Assembly (NCBI GenBank): GCA_021234155.1
Contig: JAJEKV010000041.1
Location: forward strand, 1,302,447 to 1,366,446
Reading direction: 5' to 3'
DNA from: Isoetes taiwanensis
Taxonomy: Eukaryota > Streptophyta > Lycopodiopsida > Isoetales > Isoetaceae
Length of the DNA: 64,000 nt
Numbering within the stretch: position 1 is the first letter of the stretch; each line of letters opens with the position of its first letter. Made by a program: the position numbers and the translations under genes. This document shows, piece by piece, positions 24,531-36,639 of the stretch. The notes under the pieces are model-generated. The model was given only the letters and a program-made list of their open reading frames with translations, had not been told where the DNA came from and did not search any database.

Positions 24531-25195
24531 AATTATCACATATTGTGTGTTCATATTCTTCAATTCCATTAAAGCCCATTACATGAGTATTGATTCAATG
24601 AATTAAATTTTGTTGATGCAAAGTTGTTGGAGTTCATGTACACTATAGCACAAGTTTTGAAAGCATTCCTTATTTTTCTTTCCTTATGGCTTTTTTGTGA
24701 GCGGAAGGATCTGGGCCGCCGGTGCATAGCATATTCCACGGATTATACCATGTTGACGGCCCACTTTTATTCGGCAAGCAAAAACGTCAACCAAAACCCA
24801 AGGTCATTTTTGAAGCGTACAACCATTGACACACATGTTATATTCATGAAAGCCATAGCCATTATGAAGGCGTACAAGCATGAAAACACATTTCACACAT
24901 CCATCCACACATATCTATATCCGTCATATGTACAACCGTCTTCCTCATGAAACCCATAGTCATTATGAAGACGTACAAACATGAAAGCCTATTTCACACG
25001 TTTATCCACACATATCTATATCCATCATATATCATATGTACAACCGTCGCAGAACCACAATGGCATCACCCATCCGCTCTCCTCTTCTTGCAACTGACAC
25101 CTGCATCGTGTCGCCTTCTAACAGCTTCCACTTCACGAAGCTCCCTTAGCAACAAACCCTACAGAGGTTCAGATGCGATCGCAGAGCGCCTCTCT

Positions 25196-27050
25196 CTAAA
25201 ACTGCAGAATTAACCCTTGCCTTTCAAGAAGGTCCATCGATGCCTGGATTCGATCCAATGTGTTTGCCAATGCCATTCGTAACTCCTGCACTGCTGTGCA
25301 TACATCTCTAACTGAATCCTCAGCCTCAGCTAAACTACCTAAAAGATCGGGTGCACTTTCCCTTTCCTGGTATTCAACCACTGACCGTGCATCCGACCTT
25401 GAATCCTCGCTCTCGTCACTGATGACAATAATCTCTTGCTGTCTATTTTCGAACCCTTCCCTCTCGCCTCCATCTACAATTACCACAACAACACATTAGT
25501 CACATAAACAATCACAAACACTCCAATTAAAGAAATCTACCACATCACAATGCATCAAAGTCAAAATCATGGAAGTCAAGAGGAATGTATGCTGCATCTG
25601 GAGCCGGTATATCCGGGGGCGATGGGCGGACCCCACTACGGACATGAATGAACTCATCGGCACCGCTACCACGTTCTACATCGCCATCTACATCCCTCGA
25701 ACACATCACATCTATCCCATACAGCGTCTCCTCCTCTTCCCTATTTTCTCCATCGGAACAATTCCTAGCGGCTCTAAAAAGCCATTCTTACATCCTTATA
25801 TGCACATCGCTCGGGGGCTGGGGCATGATCCCCATCTTTTGCACCGCATTACACGCTCAAGGGAAATGTAAGCGAATTATTCGCAAAGACGCCAAGAGCT
25901 TGCCAATGTGAACTTAGTGGTCGCGGCATTGCTTTTTAACGGTATGCACAAAGGAGGCCGTATGAATGCGCTCAGTATGGTATGAAAGGTAATGGAATGC
26001 TCTCCTCATAATGTTTCGATTATCAAAGCGTTATGGCGTGCTTGATATCCCGACCGTGAGAGAGAACATATAGTTCTTTCCCGGATCCGGCTTGTTCATT
26101 TGTGACATTATGCATGTGCACTTTGAAGTGGAGCTTGCCTATATCTTTTAGGCAATAACCGACTATGCCCTCAAAGCGGTGCAGTCTACTTCCGGTCAAG
26201 GCCTTGCAAAGGATAATTGCACCAGCGGGCTTCCATCGTCCTTCCATCCGAAATTTTTAATCCTAATGTTTACGCTACTTGGAGTCTTAGCCTCGCAATC
26301 TCATAACAACTGAATGTGTAAATGGTCCATTGGCGACCCTCGGCTCCAAGGCAACAACTCCGGCCTCACAATTCGCACCAAGAACTCTACCATTCTATCA
26401 TACAAATTACGGGAACATCTACACCGAAAAAAATTGTGAGACATCGACATCCAAAACAGCAGGCACATCCACCACTTCCTCACGGGGCCACTAGCTATGT
26501 CTTCACCTACATGCTCTTCCAACACACTTTGAATTTTTACGGGTCTACCTCGTCCCTCTTTCCCCTCTACCCTTGGCCACGTCGTCCTCCCATCTCCCTC
26601 AAGACTCGCCATGCTCCCTCCCTCCAACTTGAACACCCAAAATGTAACATCTTGAATGTAACCCGCTTCTTCCTCCCTCTCTTCGCTCCACCTCCCCTTC
26701 CTCTTCCACTCGCACCTCCTCTACTTGTTTGGATATAACCGGTCTTCGATCCTCAAAACACTAGGCGGTCAAGAGGCAGGCACCTATCACTACTACCACC
26801 GGCGAACCCACTATCGACAAAATTTCAACACTTCCTTTTCCAAACACCACACCTCCCCTAAATCCTTTTGGCCGCGGCATCGCCCCCAATTGAAAGCTTC
26901 CTGGAACCGGCCATCCGCCTCCAACAACAAATTCTCTGCTCTCTCCCCTCCTGCCCATCCATGCCCGACCGAGTTCCCTATGGGACATTTGCCTCTACAT
27001 TCACCTTGCTTGCTTGTTCTCCGGGTAGTCGGCCTTCCCAATCCAAGCAT
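25196..27050 (-). pseudogene. Rep-like (HUH endonuclease-type) protein gene, unit 2
   Basis: Tandem partner of the unit 1 gene. It keeps D-H-L-H-I-Q at 26310-26327 and G-Y-C-L-K-D at 26143-26160, in a longer open stretch at 26023-26247 that runs from AIILCKALTGSRLHRFEG through the tyrosine motif to HNVTNEQAGSGKELYVL. The C-terminal exon at 25196-25482 differs from unit 1 mainly at its end, where one base less in a C-run replaces the last residues. The middle of the gene (25.6-26.0 kb) is more disrupted than in unit 1 and the LERVQAA segment is no longer readable. The two motifs that would carry metal binding and nicking are intact in both units. Function is inferred from motif identity and spacing. 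Confidence 0.6.
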
Positions 27051-29667
27051 TGGAATATGTCAGATCCATCCCCGCCTCTCTGGAGAGGGAACAAAGATAT
27101 ATCCCGGCATCACCCGGGAACCGTGACAACGATCGCCTTCACCTTCAACCTGTTGCTGCATCCATCCATCTCAAAACAAAGATCCCGACGATCGCCCCCG
27201 CCTCCTTCCCCACTCTGTCCGGCCCACAATTCCTCCCCCGATTCCAATGCCTACGAGGAATTGACAATTGCTACCCGCATGACACCGGTTTGGAGGTGCT
27301 TTGCTTCCAAGATGGCGGTTGCACTGATTGCCAATCACTAATGCAGCCCGAATCGGTGAGGCCTTTTGGATTTAAGGACCGGTTTTTTGGGGAGCTGCTA
27401 ATGCTAGATAAAGTTTAATTGGGCCGCTTTTGCTTCTTGTTCGGCCCAGAGTCATGCACAAACAAAGACCGCTGCTTTCGGGCCTCAAGATTTAAGGGCG
27501 CCTTTGGGACTAACATACGCTTTCGGCAGCGGATTTCAACTCCTTGCTTCTGCGAAGTGATGTTTGCTCTGGTGGATTGGATTCATTGTAACCATCAGCC
27601 TGTTCGCCTCGCCATTCCTACCCCAATTCTTCTCCACGGATTCCAAGATGTTCTACTCTTGCGTTATATCTACACAAATTCACAATTGCTACCCGAGAAA
27701 ACAAAGCCACGAGGAGGAGACTCACCGGGTAATCCATGGCGCCCACTTAGTCGCCTCCAACAAAGACGCCCAAATTGACATTATATAGGCATGCGTGCAT
27801 GACTTGTCCCCAATCTCGAAGCAATGCCCAATCCGCCCTCCTTCTATCTATAAACCATGCACGCTAAATCCGGGTCGGCAAAAGCGGCTCCATCCAATTC
27901 TCTCCCCAAAGAAGCACCTCCAACTTCTCCAAAACATACCAATGACATCACGATTTCCCATACATCGCCCCAAAAACTAGGCCAAACCATCGCTTTGGCG
28001 AGATACCCTCACCAAATACCAAACGCAATAATAGAACATACTACTCTTGCATATTTTGAAAAATGCCCCATATTTTTTTTCTTACAATGCTTCAATTTTC
28101 TCATTATGCTATTCAAGAAAATGGCGGCCCCGTGATATCATTTTGTATGGTTTTGGCAAGTATAAATATGCCAAAAACGTATTATGACAGGTAGAAATGT
28201 GGTTTTGGGGTTCGTGATGCTTGAAGGGTTTTTCTAGTGTTGATTTCTTTGGCTTCGGCTAATTTCTTTTACTGCAGGTGATGCCTTATTAGGGTAGGTT
28301 CGATGCTGCCGCGCTTTAACTCATTAAACCTGAAGAGAAATAGAAATGATGTCATAGGCATTTTCTTTGAAACGAAAAGTTGCTTCACAGAGCTGGGCAA
28401 CAAAACATTGGCCACGCATGATAGGGGTCATATAAGTATGTTGCAAATCCATGATATGGCTTGTCACTGAGGGTAAAAATTTCATCTCATATTGCGAGAT
28501 ATGAAAGGCCATATCGCGGTCTCAAACGCTTGTGGAGGAATCATACGACTTTTTTCATCGAGCTTACATTTGGAGCTCCTGGAAGCGCTCTCTATAACTT
28601 CACATTGCCCCCTAGTTTACTTTGAAGATAGGTGCGGTTCATGTGAAGATGGCTGATGTGGTATTGTAAAACCACTTGCATTACATTCGCCTCCTAGTCT
28701 AATCGTGTGTTGACACGCGGCGTTGATTCTTTTGAGGAATGTTTAGCGATTTTGCATTCAATATTTTTAGACATTTACCAAACATTCTACACATTTACTC
28801 AACATTTAACCCGCATTGTAATGTTGATTGATTTTCATGTAACAAAAATGTCACTTTAGGTAACATTATCATGTGCCAACACTACCTCCGCGCCTCCCCC
28901 ATTGGCGGTGTTTCCACATGAGAATGTCACCTAAAGTGGCATTCTTGTATACGAATAATTTTGGCGAGGTTCGAATATTTTGTTTCCCATAATCACTTGC
29001 TCGCCTAACAGGTTGTAATTTGAGAGACATTGCGGACTTCATTTCTATGTGTCTTTGCAGAAAGTTTAAAGGTGTTACGCATGCGTGCTTGTGGTAAGAA
29101 GAAATGTCAATTCAAGTTGCTTTTATTCTATTTCTTATAGGCTGTGAATGCTAACATGCCTACAAGTTCTTCTCGATGAAATCAAATTCCTATTCTCTAC
29201 TTGCACGCAAAGCGGGTTCAATGACATTTATGCAAATTGGCATTGCGGTTAGATGATTGCTCCATATTTTTCTTCGTTAGTTTATCCATGCAAAGCACTT
29301 GCGGGGAAGTTTTCTACATGTTTACAATGAGGGCACGTAAATGTTCTTTCTTATTGCACTGTTAGAATTCACATCCATGGAAAGTTTTCGCAACAAGTTT
29401 TCTACATGTTTACAGGGAGGCCATGAAGTGCTTTCTTGTTGCATTGTTGGAAATTCACATCTATGGAAAGTATTCGTAGCAAGTTTTTACGCTTGTTTTG
29501 CAGGAGGACATGTCAAAGTGCTTTCTTGTTGTAATCGATGAAATTATCACATATTGTGTGTTCATATTCTTCAATTCCATTAAAGCCCATTACATGAGTA
29601 TTGATTCAATGAATTAAATTTTGTTGATGCAAAGTTGTTGGAGTTCATGTACACTATAGCACAAGTT
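27051..29667. other. Unit 2: upstream and noncoding part
   Basis: Equivalent of 22.06-24.65 kb, with a hairpin at 28847-28943 and an 86-bp array at 29283-29541. Open frames here (for example plus 26868-27341) do not match those of unit 1 in phase and are not called. Confidence 0.5.
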
Positions 29668-30995
29668 TCTTTGTGATATGCATTTCAATCTTATCTTCTT
29701 TGACTGACTACATCTTTGACTTCCATATCATGGCCACCAAATTATAGGGTCGCATGGAAATGGAAGTTTGACCATCTGGACCAAAGGTCAAGATTAAATG
29801 GCAATATAGGATAGACGAGTATTTGTGATGGCTTGGCAGATACTCGCCTATCATAGTCTTTTAAACTCTGTCATATGCCTTAGCAAATTTTTACAAAATG
29901 CCTTTGTATTTTTGCATATTTGTTAAAATGCCCTGTATTTTTGGTATAATGCCTTTAATTTTGAGAATGTCTCCAACTTTGAGACAACGAAATTTTTTAT
30001 AAAACAATGGCATATGTTTTTGGGCATAGGTAAGCTCATGTTCAAATTGATACTAGTGTGCTGCTAGAAAGGTGGTCCTATGGATTGGAGCTTAGGTGTT
30101 CGGTTTCCAAATTTGTGAACTAGAAGAGAGAAGGATTTGATAAAATTATATATATTCAAACAACAAGAATTTCAACAAGAGTATTCGTCATGCCCCTTAG
30201 TTGAGAACATATCTTGGCCTATTTGAACTAGGTATCTTTGAAAATTCTTCCAGCCGACACATACAATAGAATTTCAAACAATATAGCTTTTTTTGTGTCC
30301 CCAAGAATCCCTTGGATAAGAAAGTTAAGGCTGGCAAAGGTTCTGTCCACAAGAGCAATTACTCATCCAACTATGCAACATGCAAAATTAGAAACATGGA
30401 AGTATAAAAATATAATGGATATATGCCACTTTATTCTCTTATGTTGGACTTCACTTTCTAACTATTTTTTTGGTTCACAATGTGTGAACAGTAAGCTAAG
30501 ATACTTCAAGCTAATTGACTCAAATCTCATGATCATGTACCAACTAATCTCACAAAAAAAAATATATATCTAAACTTATATAATGTAGCTTCATTTTCGG
30601 ATTTTGCATTGTAATAATAATGTCCGAAAAAATTAATAGTTGGCACATGTTAGATGCTGGCCATTTTGGAATCCGGACACAAATTCCAAAAAGTGGAAAA
30701 GGAAAAAGAAACATGAAACTGACGCATCAGATGATTGCCTAGTGGTAGTGTTTTGAGACTTAGTGGTATAACTATTCCAAATTGTATTTGCAATTGTTGA
30801 AGTGATACAACTTGCAGGATATGTAAAGAGCGGTTTAATATCATGGTGTCAACATGCAAGAGCTAGAAGTAAACAATGATCTACAATGTAGAATGCTTTA
30901 TTTATAACCAGCTTAGTAGGTGGCCTAAAGCCTGGACAGGGGATTTGAGATCATATCGAATTCTCTTGTTTGATCCGTTTTTTCCACTGATCGTT
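29668..30995. other. AT-rich intergenic DNA
   Basis: An open frame at 30238-30573 (plus, 111 residues) has no recognised motif and may be chance. Short runs of TTGCATATTTGTTAAAATGC near 29914 resemble the sequence at 23040. No gene supported. Confidence 0.4.
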
Positions 30996-31119
30996 GGTTA
31001 AATAAATACCGACAATATAAGGAGTCTAAGCACATCGCTTTGTTGTTTTATGTTTTTGGTTAAATAAATACCAACAGTATAAGGAGCCTAAGCACATCGG
31101 TTTGTTGTTTTATGTTTTT
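30996..31119. repeat. Two-copy 62-bp tandem repeat
   Basis: GGTTAAATAAATACCGACAA starts at 30996 and a near copy starts at 31058. The units differ at a few bases. Confidence 0.95.
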
Positions 31120-31728
31120 AGACAGCATGAATGTTTCATCACAAAGCACATGCAATCATTATGATGCATACATAATTACACCAAATATGTATTAGATGTG
31201 TAAATATCAAATGCGTAAAGAACTTTAGTCGTATTGGTCTACAAATGTGTGAAGATACTTTACATGCATTGCAAAAGAAATGGCAACGCATTATGTAATT
31301 ACTTTAGCAGGTTTTTCTACCTTCTGTCTAATGGTTGTTAGTCAATGAGCATAGATGGCCACAACTAATATAGAACAAAAGTTACATCCAAGTGCATTTG
31401 CTAAACTAGTGCTCAAATAGTCAGAGACAATTTTGAAGCTAGCACGAAATAAAAGGACCAACCGTTGTAAGCAATAGTTGTTGTCTAATGGATTTAAGAT
31501 AAGGTTTCCAGAAAGTAATAGAGCACTTCCTAAATGGAATATGGTATGTAAGTGCAAGAAGTAGAGCATAGTCAGTTTTTGCACTCATAATGGACAGCTT
31601 TGCAAGGAATTTACATGTTGAAAAAATCAAAGAACATATGTCTTCACAGTCACTCGATTATCTATTTTTGGACGCTCCATTGCTATCAAGCAAAATTGCA
31701 TAGGATGTAATGCGAATGTGCTATTTTG
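31120..31728. other. AT-rich intergenic DNA
   Basis: Short minus-strand open frames at 31342-31630 overlap in two phases and show no motif. No gene supported. Confidence 0.4.
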
Positions 31729-32600
31729 TCATTTGGTCATTTGGAGATTAATAATTTTTTTTTTGTAATAAAAGTTTCCGAGATTACCATGATAGTCCAG
31801 TGTCGTGTAGACTTGTTGATGGTCTCTCCAGTAGCAATGTCTGATGTCAATATTGGTTTGAAGTTTGTCACAATGACACTTCACTTGTCGTTTGAACTTT
31901 AGCATGATTTCTTGCAATGTCTCCATATTGTTATGTTCACGAAGTGCATCAATATTGGTGTCTCCCACAAGGATTTCTCTTATTTCCTTCCTGGACATGT
32001 CACAATGGATTGTTCATTACTTATTATTTCCGACATTCTGTCGAAGAATGAGTTGGCATTTATAGTCTATTGCATGTATACATTGGTATGATGACATTGC
32101 TCTGCAGTAGATATCTTAGAGTGTCGCTTTCCACTCAGTCAATGCCATCTCTAAATTAGTATTGTGGTGGCGCAGCTGTAGCTTGTCTTGGTTATACAGG
32201 ATGCGAATCAGCAACATACATGGTATGGCGCTTAGGCCGGCTGGTATGTTTCCTTGTAGCTTGTGCATCGAGGCTCTGTTTTCGATGATGTTTAGCTCAT
32301 TAGAAAGCTTGTTTCGGGAGCTCTTTAATGATATCAATTTTATTGTAATTCGTTATCAGGTTGGAGGTTGGATTAGGCCTGTCTGATTTTGGTCTCTTCC
32401 ATAGAAATGAGAAAGACAGATAATGCTTCATCTATGGCAGTGGCAAAATGGCATGTGTCTACCGCCACCTTGGTGATAGGTGACCTTCCAGTTGTGCAAA
32501 AAGAGGTAAATCACTCAGTGGAAGGTCCTTATTCATTACTTATTATTGCCAACACTGTTCCAAGAATGATTTGGCATTTATAGTCTATTACATGTATATG
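31729..32600 (-). repeat. Dispersed gene-like repeat, fullest copy
   Basis: The segment about 32110-32600 recurs at 35993-36440 (and again in part at 36480-36596) and, interrupted, at 47028-47320. The minus strand carries two coding-like stretches, 32116-32337 (SNELNIIENRASMHKLQGNI) and 31729-31998 (MSRKEIREILVGDTNIDALR), with helical, charged composition and no recognised domain. The recurrence with flank differences suggests a transposon-carried or duplicated gene fragment. Function unknown. Confidence 0.55.
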
Positions 32601-32619
32601 TAGCATAATAACATGGGGT

Positions 32620-32712
32620 TTTCTTTGTGTTTTTGTACGCTTTTCACTAAGGTTTTCCTATGATTTCGTGATGTATTCAAATGGATGTACTAATGCGTAC
32701 ATCTAGAGTGGC
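32620..32712. repeat. Dispersed repeat, inverted copy at 61195-61285
   Basis: GTTTTCTTTGTGTTTTTGTA, CCTATGATTTCGTGATGTAT and TGTACTAATGCGTACATCTA-like stretches align to the reverse complement of about 61195-61285 with moderate divergence. Confidence 0.6.
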
Positions 32713-32721
32713 ACCATTTCT

Positions 32722-32918
32722 GAGCCATTGATTTTAGCCTTTTTTTTTTCAATGGTCAACAACCAATGGCTCACAACAAAATCCCTTTTTTGTGCGTGTG
32801 GTGCATAATGGGCACATGAAGGGCCATTGATTTTAGCCTTTTTTCAATGGTCAACAACCAATGGCTCACAAATGTAAGCCCTTTTTTGTGTGTGGTGCAT
32901 AATGGGCACATGAAGGGC
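32722..32918. repeat. Two-copy tandem repeat of about 98 bp
   Basis: GCCATTGATTTTAGCC plus TCAATGGTCAACAACCAATG and TGCATAATGGGCACATGAAG occur twice in succession. Each unit contains a short internal inverted repeat around the CAATGG boxes. Confidence 0.9.
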
Positions 32919-34845
32919 TTGAAGGGTGCATGTAATCACGGTTCCCCACTGCAAGACAAGGTGTTGTCACGCACGCCCCGGCATAAGTACGGCGACTAGA
33001 CGCATACAAGCCGCATGGTGACGGTTACAAGACGTTGGGAGCTCAAAGTACGCGGCACGCTTTTTTCAATTTTGTTTAGTAATGCGTGTATAATGCGTTA
33101 AGCACGCATAATACGCCTAGTACGCTTAGTACTCCCGCCAAATGTTAAATTTTCATAGTTATGCTACATGACCTTGGACTTTGCTACCAATGACAGAGAT
33201 TTGTAGATCTCTTTGCATTCCTATTAAGTATATATGAAATTGCACTTATTCATACTAAACGGAAACTATATTCATAGAAACCTCAGATTACACATAGCAC
33301 TTTTTCCCACAATAGAGTTTCTTCCCGAGGCATTTTTGTCAATCAAAGTCCGCAATCGAGAAAAGAAGCTATGGTGTAAATCGATCTATTTTTTTTGTAC
33401 TTACCCAACACTGGCTTTCAAATAAACGCTGGATGGCTTTCAAGTAGACACTCGTAGTGGAAGTTCAAGTTCATGACAAGCGGCAGAAAGGCAGAAAGTC
33501 GATAGAGCTCAAGAACTTGGAGATTTCTCTCATGGACCGCTAAGCAATTGTGGTCGTGACCTAGAATGCTAGGTTTGGTTACTTTTCCCTCTCTTTTTTT
33601 TTTTTATCTTTTTTAACAATTTGAAGGGCAAAGCCATTTGAATTGTTGTTTGGACTCTTGTTGAATCATGAATCATGAGAAACTCTCTATTGGATCTAAA
33701 ACCATATGATTTTCTACATTAACATCATTCGAATGTTAAACTATCACAAAAAAAAAACATGAAAGCAACATCACGACTTGTGAGCTTGATATTTGAAAGA
33801 AATTAAATGAATTATTTCTTATAACTTGGTATTAACTTGGCAAATGGTATATTAACTTGGTAAAAATGATGTATTTCTCCCCAGCAATTGGCCTAAAAAG
33901 GGGTGCAAGGAGAAGTAAGGGACATATTGCACTAGTTGCTAATTAGACATGTTAAGTACCTTATTAGGACGTTAATACGCCCCGCACAAGTACTTGTGAT
34001 AAGTATGGTAACTTAAAAAAAATTTTCATTGAACTTTTGCAGGTTTTTTTCATGTACAGTACGTCTGGTACGTTTCATGAGGTACTAGACGTCCATAAAG
34101 GATAATGTGACACAGACGTAAAACAACACCGCTTGTGGAAGTAAACACATTTCTTATCATAACTTTTGATCTAGAGCCTGCTTGAGATGATTTTTATTAT
34201 GTTGGAAAGCTCTCTCCGAGATCTTTTTGATAGTGTATGATATGGATATGTTTGGTTAAGTTATCTATGCTAAAACAGCCATTTTCCGGCCGGGTTTGGT
34301 AGGTTTTTACATCCTACCATTGATTAATACAGATTGCTTATTGATATTGTTTTATGGCTCATTCCGAATGAAGCTTGCAAAAAAATTACCATGCATTTTT
34401 AGATTTTGAGGCGCTTATTAAGCAAATTCCAAGGCTTCTAAATCTTTTGTGCTAACAAGCTTGAAAAAAGTTTCCCACTTTGGTTTCTCACCACAAGAAT
34501 CCATGGAGGCCAAAGGTCGGCAAGTAAATTCCAAATTGAAAAATGTTTGTGTATGGGTGTTGCAAACTTTATGACTTTCTAATAATGGGATCAATATGCT
34601 CTATCTTTATGGTAACTTTTACTTATGTTCTAGTTGTTTTATTGTGATCAAATTCAAAAGCTAAGGTGATGATGAAAGCCTCAAATGAATTCTAGTTTTT
34701 TTTGGTTTGAATTCTAAAAATTTTTGTCACATCGGGGAGGGAGGGGGTGACGTTCCCAAAGGCCCTCAAGGGGCCAAAAAATTGCAACACAAACCATTAA
34801 CATCCAACATATAAAAATTAAATCCCCAACCAACACATAACAACT
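32919..34845. other. Intergenic DNA, no gene recognised
   Basis: 33.0-33.15 and 33.95-34.1 kb are rich in short TACG/ACGC boxes (for example TAATGCGTTAAGCACGCATA), which stand out against the AT-rich surroundings. No coding evidence was seen. Confidence 0.4.
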
Positions 34846-35188
34846 AATACATAACAACCATTGACATTAACAACCAATGATAACTACCATTGACATTAAT
34901 TAACACAACCATTGGGTCCAACACATTTAAATTAAAATCCCCTTAAACTTCCCTTTGGTTTGGTTTGGTTTGGTTATTTTGCTACATATTCTAAACGAGG
35001 TGCACCGACTACCACGTTCGCCGGATTGGCCAATCCGACGCCCGCAGATCAGTATGTTGGAGCCTCTCGACACCTCTCGCTTTCGATTATGCTCAATTAT
35101 GATTGGGGACGCCTATGATTTTAAGATGTCAATACGAAGTTTGCCTAAGGTTTTGATGGTATATCGAGCCTCTATAACGGTTTCGCTT

Positions 35189-35635
35189 AAGCTTTTAGAA
35201 TATGAAATACTCTGGGGATTCAACCTCTACCAAAATAACTCAATGTCCTAATAAGACTACTTTAACCAATCTAACCGCTGAGCTAATGTGACTATTTTTA
35301 TCTTAAATCTATGTTTTTTTTATAATAACCCATTGAATTGTTTTAGGGATATGGTCTATGATTTCAAGAATTATATCTATATCAAATCCCCTCGAACCCC
35401 CTCATATAGGGTTTTCGCTTTAAGCTTTTTAGAATATGAAATACTGGGATTCAACCTCTACCAAAATAACTCAATGTCCTAATAAGACTACTTTAACCAA
35501 TCTAACCAGTGAGCTAATGTGACTATTTTTTATCTTAAATCTATGTTTTTTTTTATAATAACCCATTGAATTGTTTTAGGGATATGGTCTATGATTTCAA
35601 GAATTATATCTATATCAAATCCCCCTGGAACCCCC
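35189..35635. repeat. Two-copy tandem repeat, period about 235 bp
   Basis: Both copies run from TTTTAGAATATGAAATACT to GATTTCAAGAATTATATCTA followed by AAATCCCC. Differences include CTCTGGGG versus CTGGG and CCGCTGAGC versus CCAGTGAGC. Confidence 0.95.
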
Positions 35636-35648
35636 TGTTATTTTGCTA

Positions 35649-35886
35649 CATATTCACACGGGGGGTGACGTAGGGCAGCGAGAGCCCTCATAATTATATT
35701 TTGCACGTACGAAATCAACACCATATAGTATTCCGCTTGAAATCTTATAGTATTTTGCGAATCTTGTTATATAGTATAGCAAATTTTGTACTTGCATACC
35801 CAACAAGGTGTAGATTAAGGAATAAGGGGTGAATATGCCTATCCAATGCCTCTCTCTGTTGCGGAGTCACCTCCCGTGTGAATATG
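35649..35886. mobile_element. MITE, copy 1 (238 bp)
   Basis: Terminal inverted repeats CATATTCACACGG...CCGTGTGAATATG continue with GTGACxxxGGGCAxCGAGAGC. The same element lies at 58565-58817 in the opposite orientation. AT-rich interior, no coding capacity. Confidence 0.85.
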
Positions 35887-35992
35887 CACCCAAACCAAAG
35901 GGGGTTTAAGGGGGATTTTAATTTAAATGTGTTGGACCCAATGGTTGTGTTAATTAATGTCAATGGTAGTTATGTGTTGGTTGTTAATGTCT

Positions 35993-36596
35993 GTCGCTTT
36001 CCGCTCAATCAATGCCATCTCTGAATTAGTATTATGGTGGCGCAGCTGTACCTTGTCTTAGTTATACAGAATGCGAATCAGCAACATACATGGTATGGCA
36101 CTTAGGCCTGCTGGTACGTTTCCTTGTAGCTTGTGCATCGAGGCTCTGTTTTCAATGATGTTTAGCTCATTAGAAAGCTTGTTTCGAGAGCTCTTTAATG
36201 ATATCAATTTTATTGTAATTTGTCATCAGGTCTGATTTTGGTCTCTTTCCATAGAAATGAGAAAGACAAATACTGCTTCATCTATGGCAATGGCAAAATG
36301 GCATCTGTCTACCGCCACCTTGGTGATAGCCGACCTTCCAGTTGTGCAAAAAGAGATAAATCACTCAGTGGAAGGTTCTTTGTTCATTACTTATTATTGC
36401 CAACATTGTGTCGAAGAATGAGTTGGCATTTATAGTCTATTGCATGTATACATTGGTATGATGACATTGCTCTGGAGTAGGTATCTCAGAGTGTCGTTTT
36501 CCACTCAGTCAATGCCATCTCTAAATTAGTATTGTGGTGGCGCAGCTGTAGCTTGTCTTGGTTATACAGAATGCGAATCAGCAACATACATGGTAT
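35993..36596 (-). repeat. Dispersed gene-like repeat, second copy, cut by CACTA insertion
   Basis: Matches 32110-32600 twice over: 35993-36440 is one full pass and 36440-36596 begins a second. The second pass stops inside ACATACATGGTAT, where the CACTA element enters, and resumes at 47028. The uninterrupted copy at 32214-32250 therefore shows the empty site. Confidence 0.8.
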
Positions 36597-36639
36597 CACT
36601 ACCACCCCAATTCTGGGACCACACCTAAAAACAACAGTA

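Larger units (their letters stand above)
19649..24654. repeat. 5.0-kb direct tandem repeat, unit 1 (Rep-like element)
   Basis: Colinear with unit 2 (24655-29667) throughout at a period of about 5006 bp, with near-identity at the left and right parts and many small indels in the middle (about 20.6-22.9 kb). The junctions share only TTT: left flank GCATATTTTGAAAGC, middle junction CACAAGTTTTGAAAGC, right flank CACAAGTTTCTTTGTG. Each unit holds a minus-strand Rep-like gene, two short tandem arrays and a hairpin. CTACTCTTGCATATTTTGAAA-type sequence is found just outside the left edge (19636) and again inside at 23032. Confidence 0.95.
24655..29667. repeat. 5.0-kb direct tandem repeat, unit 2 (Rep-like element)
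   Basis: Head-to-tail copy of 19649-24654. The last shared bases are ACACTATAGCACAAGTTT at 29649-29667, after which unique sequence begins. Substitutions are few in the outer parts. Many unit differences are one- to three-base changes at CAG or CTG, for example TTAGCAGATT in unit 1 against TTAGCGATT in unit 2 near 28745. Confidence 0.95.
34846..35992. mobile_element. Inverted-repeat element of about 1.15 kb with nested MITE
   Basis: Arms of roughly 110-120 bp, 34846-34965 and 35888-35992, are reverse complements: AACACAACCATTGGGTCCAA on the left and TTGGACCCAATGGTTGTGTT on the right. The interior holds a 235-bp tandem duplication (35189-35400 and 35424-35635) and a MITE (35649-35886). A single related arm is present at 58818-58910. 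No coding region was recognised. Confidence 0.7.

Noticed and set aside
32919-34100. TACG/ACGC-rich patches as a CRISPR-like or regulatory array
   Set aside because: Spacing and sequence of the boxes are irregular and the setting is a plant nuclear repeat region; no array structure could be defined.
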